The position numbers were made by a program, and so were the translations under genes. From Limonium bicolor (Eukaryota > Streptophyta > Magnoliopsida > Caryophyllales > Plumbaginaceae), in NCBI GenBank assembly GCA_023374045.1, contig CM041776.1:142479296-142543295 (forward strand): DNA of 64,000 nucleotides, written 5' to 3'. Positions 59,408 to 64,000 of this stretch are shown here, in pieces. The notes beneath the pieces were generated by a model. The model had not been told where the DNA came from. It made no database searches and saw nothing but the letters and a program-made list of their open reading frames with translations. The first letter of the stretch is position 1, and the number at the start of each line of letters is the position of its first letter.

Positions 59408-60144
59408 GAGACTCCGATATCTGCTATCCCACACTTACAAGACAGAGATCACCTAGACCCATGGAAGAAGACGGAGTACCCTAGTGAGTTGTGTCATGTG
59501 GTCAGACCGGGCATGATACTTCTTAGAGAGTTGCTAACCCTAGATGAGCAAATCGCCATAGTGAATGAGTGTAGAGCCTTGGGTAAGGGCATAGGAGGAT
59601 TTTATACCCCTGTATTTGGTAGTGGTTCTAAAATGAAACTGCACATGATGTGCTTAGGGAAAGATTGGGATCCACAAACTAGGGTTTATCGAGAGGTGAG
59701 GATGGTAGGTGGCGTATCTATACCTAGGATACCTGAGAGTTTCTTACCTTGGTGAGAAACGCAATGGATATTGCTCAAGACTGTGAGACTTATCCATTAC
59801 CCGACATGACACCTGACGTTTGCATCATCAACTACTACGAGCAGGGAGGAAAACTTGGGATGCACCAGGACCGTGATGAGACGACCGAGTCCATCACCAG
59901 AGGAATACCGGTTGTGTCATTCTCCATCGGCGATGATGCTGAGTTCATCTATGGAGACCAGAAGAGGATGGATCTACCAAGCAAGATCATCCTCAAGTCT
60001 GGGGATGTGTTGGTATTTGGTGGAGAGTCGAGGCTTGTATATCATGGTATTAAGAGCGTCAAGCTCAATACCGCACCACCAGCCCTAGTGAATGATACCC
60101 ACATCCGACCCTGCCGTTTAAATTTGACTTTCAGACAGTACTGA
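59408..60144 (+). pseudogene. Element D AlkB-type 2OG-Fe(II) dioxygenase exon
   Basis: Diverged copy of the AlkB exon. Visible: RPGMILL, GGFYTPVFGSGSKMKLHMM, LGKDWDPQTRVYREV, CIINYYEQGG, the iron ligands in LGMHQDRDE, IGDDAEFIYGDQ, SGDVLVFGGESR, the distal His in YHGIK, and RLNLTFRQY at the end. Frameshifts near 59484 and 59752 interrupt it, but the block from 59760 to 60144 holds all ligand motifs in one frame. Changes relative to A and B are mostly conservative (LGLHQDKDE to LGMHQDRDE, RMLYHGI to RLVYHGI), which looks like past selection on the protein. Confidence 0.88.
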
Positions 60145-60261
60145 TGTAATAGCAGTAGCTAAGTGTGTAACCTTGTATAATACAGTGGATGAATGAAATA
60201 AGAGTTGTGTACCTTCAAGTTTATCTGTTCAGTTGTTGATACCGTTAATTCATAACTTCAG

Positions 60262-63200
60262 GCTACGAAAATGGAAAGGAGGGTACCATCTGCATCCTAG
60301 ACATGGCGCAAGCCAAGGAGTCCGGTAATGTCATCACAGGTATGACAATTACAACCAATAGTAAATTAGTGATTTATTGGGACTCGATATGCTGATACGA
60401 GAGGTGATCTCAAGTACCTTTCCTGTTGATGGTATTAGTGCTTCGTATTGTTCGACTCAGGGGCTTCACATTCTTTTATTTCCTCGGCATTTGCAAAGAA
60501 GCTGGGGGCCACCCCCGAACAACTTTCAGACTTTTAAGTCACCCTTCCTTCGAAGGAGAAAGTAAGTTGCACCAGACAGTATACGGGGTTAGAGATCAGC
60601 ATTATGACTGAGACCTTTCCCATCGACCTGATTGAGTTCAAGAACTTGGGCTTTGACCTTATAGTGGGCATGGATTGGCTGCAGAAGCATAGGGGCCGCC
60701 TTCATTGTGCAGGGCACCGACTACTACTAAAGGGGCCGAGCGGCAAGACAGTGTCATACTGCAGTGTGAGGAGAGAGCCGACTGTCAAGATCGTGTCAGC
60801 ATTGTCCCTATGAAGGATGTTAGGAAGGGCCGACAAGCCTTCCTCTGTTATGTACATGACACGAGACAGAGCGACGTGACGGACGTAGACATTCCAGTCG
60901 TGGTAGATTTTCCCGACTTATTTCCTGATGAGCTGCTAGGCATGCCGCCTGTGCGCGAGGTTGAGTTCGCCGTCGACTTGTTGCCAGGTACGGGCCCTAT
61001 TGCTAAGGCGCCCTACCGTATGGCACCGGCTAAGATGAGGGAGCTGAAGCTACAGCTGGAGGACCTCCTCGACAAGGGATTCATTCGACCTAGTGTTTCT
61101 CCTTGGGGTGCTCCAGTACTGTTCGTCAAGAAAAAGGACGGCAGTATGCGACTCTGCATCGACTACCGCGAGCTTAATGCGGTCACAGTCAAGAACAAGT
61201 ACCCATTGCAACGAATAGATGATTTATTTGACCAGTTGAGAGGGGCCAGTGTGTTCTCGAAGATAGATCTCAGATCTGGCTGCCATCAGATTAGGATTGC
61301 AGAGGGTGACATTGAGAAGACAGCTTTCAGGACACGGTATGGACACTACGAGTTTACCGTTATGCCATTCGGATTGACGAATGCGCCAGCCATATTCATG
61401 GATTTGATGAACCGTCTCTTTATAGAACAGCTTGATAGTTCAGTTGTAGTCTTCATCGACGATATCCTGATCTATTCTAAGACCAAAGAAGATCATGAGA
61501 TACATTTGAGATAAGTGTTGAATATTATGAGAGAGAACCAACTGTATGCCAAACTCTCTAAGTATGAGTTCTGGTTGGACAGCGTGTCATTTCTAGGACA
61601 CATTATATCAGCTAGCGGCATATCTGTAGATCCTGCTAAGATTGAGGCAGTAAAGAGTTGGCCAAGGCCGAAGACAGTCACAGACGTCCGTAGCTTTCTG
61701 GGTTTGGCCGGTTATTATCGAAGGTTTGTGAAGGACTTCTCCAAGGTGTCCAAACCAATGACGAGTCTAATGAAGAAGGAGTCCCAGTTCTTATGGTCTG
61801 CAGAGTGTGAGCAGTCCTTTCAGACGCTGAAGGATCTCCTGACATCGGCACCCGTTCTTACTATCCTGAGGGCACCGATGGGTTCGAGGTATACTGTGAT
61901 GCCTCTGGAACCGGTCTAGGCTGTGTGCTTATGCAGCACGGGAAAGTAGTTGCCTACGCATCCCGACAGCTGAAGAAGCATGAGGTGAATTACCCCACAC
62001 ACGACCTTGAGTTAGGCGCAGTAGTAGTTCACTTTGAAGATCTGGCGACATTATCTTTACGGTGTGACAGTCACTATCTACTCTGATCATAAGAGTCTAC
62101 ACATCTCTTCTCTCAGAAGGAGCTGAACATGCGACAGAGAAGATGGGTCGAGTTCTTGAAGGACTACGACATAGACCTGAGGTATAAGGAGGGTAAGGCG
62201 AATGTAGTAGCCGATGCCCTGAGCCGCAGAGCTCATTCATTGTTCACATTATTAGCGAGCAGCAGTATGATTGATGAGATACGAGCTGCACAGGAGAGTG
62301 ATTAGTATATGGAGAGCATCAAACAGAAAATGTCAGAGGGTTGTTTTGAGAGACAAAAGTATGATTTCGAACTGTGTAATGATGGCATGATTCGACTGAA
62401 TGGCCGTTTGTGTATTCCGGAGTCTTCTCCTGACCTGAAGGAGAAGATACTCCAGGAGGCTCATTGCTCGTCCTTATCCGTCCACCCTGGTTCTTCGAAG
62501 ATGTACAAGGATTTGAAAGTTCATTTCTGGTAGAGCGGGATAAAGAAGGATGTAGCTGAGTACGTGGCTAGATGCTTGACCTGTCAGAAGGTTAATTTTG
62601 AGCATAGGAGACCCGGAGGTTTAGTGCAGTCTATGCCTATTCCTTGCTGGAAGTTCGAGGATATCTCGATGGATTTCGTTGTCGGTCTCCCACCGACTAA
62701 GGGAGGACTGAACACGATTTGGGTCATTGTGGACCGTCTGACGAAGGTGGCGAAGTTTGTTGCTATGAAGGATACCTGGAATGTTCCGAAGTTAGCGGAC
62801 TTGTTCCAGAAGGAGGTGATCCGGCACCATGGTGTGCCAAAGACTATTGTTTCTGATAGGGACCCTCGATTTTTGTCCAGATTCTAGGGACAGGTTCAGG
62901 AAGCCTTGGGTACGAAGTTGAAGCTTAGTACGGCGTTCCATCACAGACCGACGGTCAGAGTGAGAGGACCATCCAGACACTGGAGGACGACATGCTGAAA
63001 GCAGTGCCTTAGATTTCTCAGCAGACGTCAGAGACCTACCATACAGCCCTACCAACAACACTCCAAGAGATAGAGCTACAACCAGTCCACTCCCACTTAT
63101 CAGGCACTTTATGGTAGACCGTGTAGGACTCCTTTATGCTGGGATGAGGCCAGCAAGACTACGCTTCTAGGACCAGAGTACCTAGAGCAGATTAAGGAGG

Positions 63201-63751
63201 ATGTCCTACAGATTCGCAAGAACATGAGGGCAGCTCAGGACCGGCAGAAATCATATGCAGACACCAGAAGGAGGGACATTGAGTTCACTACCGACAATAT
63301 GGTATTCCTTAGAGTGTCACCCATGAAGGGGATATTCCGGTTTGGGCAGAAGGGCAAGTTGAGCCCGAAGTATGTTGGACCTTATGCGATTAGGGAGCGA
63401 GTGGGCCCGTTAGCCTACAGACTGGATTTACCAGCAGAGCTTGGGAGGGTGCACGACGTCTTTCACGTTTCACAGTTGAAGAGGTATGTGCCCCATCCAT
63501 CGCACATTTTACGGCCAGAGACTTTAGAGTTGGACCCCGCTCTACGATATGAGGAAGTACCACTCCGCATTCTCGATACGAAGACGAGGCAGACTAGGAA
63601 CAAGACCGTTAGCATGGTCAAGGTTCTCTGGTCGAACCATGAGGAGGAGGAGGCTACATGGGAGTTAGAGGACTCCATGAGAGCGAAGTACCCAGCACTC
63701 TTCAGTAGTAGCTGTGATTCTTGTACGGGTTCGTGGTCAAACCCTTTTTAA
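60262..63751 (+). pseudogene. pol: Element D pol with many stops and frameshifts
   Basis: Begins after the acceptor at 60261 with a short lead (GTICILDMAQAKESGNVITG) like that of B. A 75-bp insert or possible intron (about 60339-60413) precedes the protease. The protease active-site region is frameshifted near 60450. RT is well kept (FIDDILIYS near 61455), then TAA at 61512. RNase H shifts near 61865 and 62030. Stops also occur at about 62302, 62532 and 62885, and the integrase core is scrambled near 62940-63090. The last block (63224-63751) keeps GPYAIRERV and the chromodomain (VKVLWSNHEEEEATWELE), then runs on to a TAA inside the purine tract. Confidence 0.9.
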
Positions 63752-63762
63752 GGGGGGTAGAC
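63727..63762 (+). other. Stem-loop plus purine tract after pol (D)
   Basis: GGGTT / AACCC (63727-63731, 63740-63744), then TTTTTAAGGGGGGTAGAC. Same design as in B and E with a different stem and loop. Here it overlaps the last pol codons. Confidence 0.65.
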
Positions 63763-64000
63763 ACCACTTGGCTTGCGCATATGTTATGCATTAGGTTTTG
63801 TTTGTGGTGTGTTTTGTTGGTATGCTACGTCATACATGTTTTTTTGAATGATTGTATGTTAATACATTTTACATATGTGCCTTAGTGCACCGGTTTGAAT
63901 ATATATAGTACCGCTGAGTACTTTTGTTGATGAGTTGGATGTACACCTTGTTTAGTGCTATTATATGAATGAGTTTATACCAGGAGTTTGGCTATTTGAT
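63763..64000 (+). other. 3' untranslated region of element D (to window end)
   Basis: TG-rich, no gene seen. The polypurine tract and 3' LTR should follow outside the window. Confidence 0.7.

Larger units (their letters stand above)
52703..64000 (+). mobile_element. Element D: diverged AlkB-carrying Ty3/gypsy chromovirus, 3' end outside the window
   Basis: 5' LTR (52703-57514), primer site, gag, AlkB exon, pol and the post-pol stem-loop with purine tract. The gene order and intron positions match A and B, but the proteins have clearly diverged, so AlkB and the introns predate the split. Frameshifts and stops occur throughout the coding part. Confidence 0.9.

Noticed and set aside
60339..60413. 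A further intron just before the protease in element D
   Set aside because: It begins GTATGA and ends CAAG, but joining does not restore the expected frame exactly and A and B lack it. Kept only as a note under pol.

Overview
The window is plant nuclear DNA, most likely from a large-genome flowering plant whose species I cannot name. It is built almost entirely of nested Ty3/gypsy LTR retrotransposons plus one decayed host or transposase gene. The evidence is initiator-tRNA-Met primer sites (TGGTATCAGAGC), LTRs of 2.8-4.8 kb that start TG and end CA, and pol with protease, RT, RNase H, integrase and a C-terminal chromodomain. By eye this is a Tekay/Del-type chromovirus. A 500-N assembly gap lies at 42476-42975.

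Layout: 1-2202 is the end of a + strand LTR (C') inserted into the pol of element A. Element A (minus, 2203-13683) has a broken pol, AlkB and gag, a primer site and a long 5' LTR carrying a solo LTR (10347-13124, target duplication CACCA). A lies in the 3' untranslated part of element C, whose 3' LTR runs from 14010 to 32459. That LTR is split by complete element B (+, 14187-28014, target duplication CCCAA, near-identical 3.69-kb LTRs). Next are a decayed minus-strand region G (32460-36508) and the 3' end of minus element F (36509-42475). After the gap come the pol and 3' LTR of element E (+, to 50328), a Transposase_24-like remnant (50341-51710), and element D (+, 52703 to the window end), a diverged relative of A and B.

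The most interesting content is in A, B and D. Each carries a complete-length AlkB-type 2-oxoglutarate/Fe(II) dioxygenase exon between gag and pol, and the ligand motifs survive in copies that have diverged strongly. In all three, gag is split by short GT-AG introns at matching positions and phases. The last gag donor is phase 1, and so are the acceptors in front of both AlkB and protease-pol. One transcript could therefore give Gag-AlkB or Gag-Pol by alternative 3' splice choice. This is inferred from the sequence and has not been tested.

Two further structures recur. Seven of the eight LTR copies with the relevant region visible carry an array of GC-rich inverted repeats whose core sequence differs between copies, while a three-arm layout recurs. 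A stem-loop followed by a second purine tract lies just after pol in B, E, D, F and G, with stem sequences that differ but still pair. Every visible coding copy is damaged by stops or frameshifts, so none looks autonomous as assembled.
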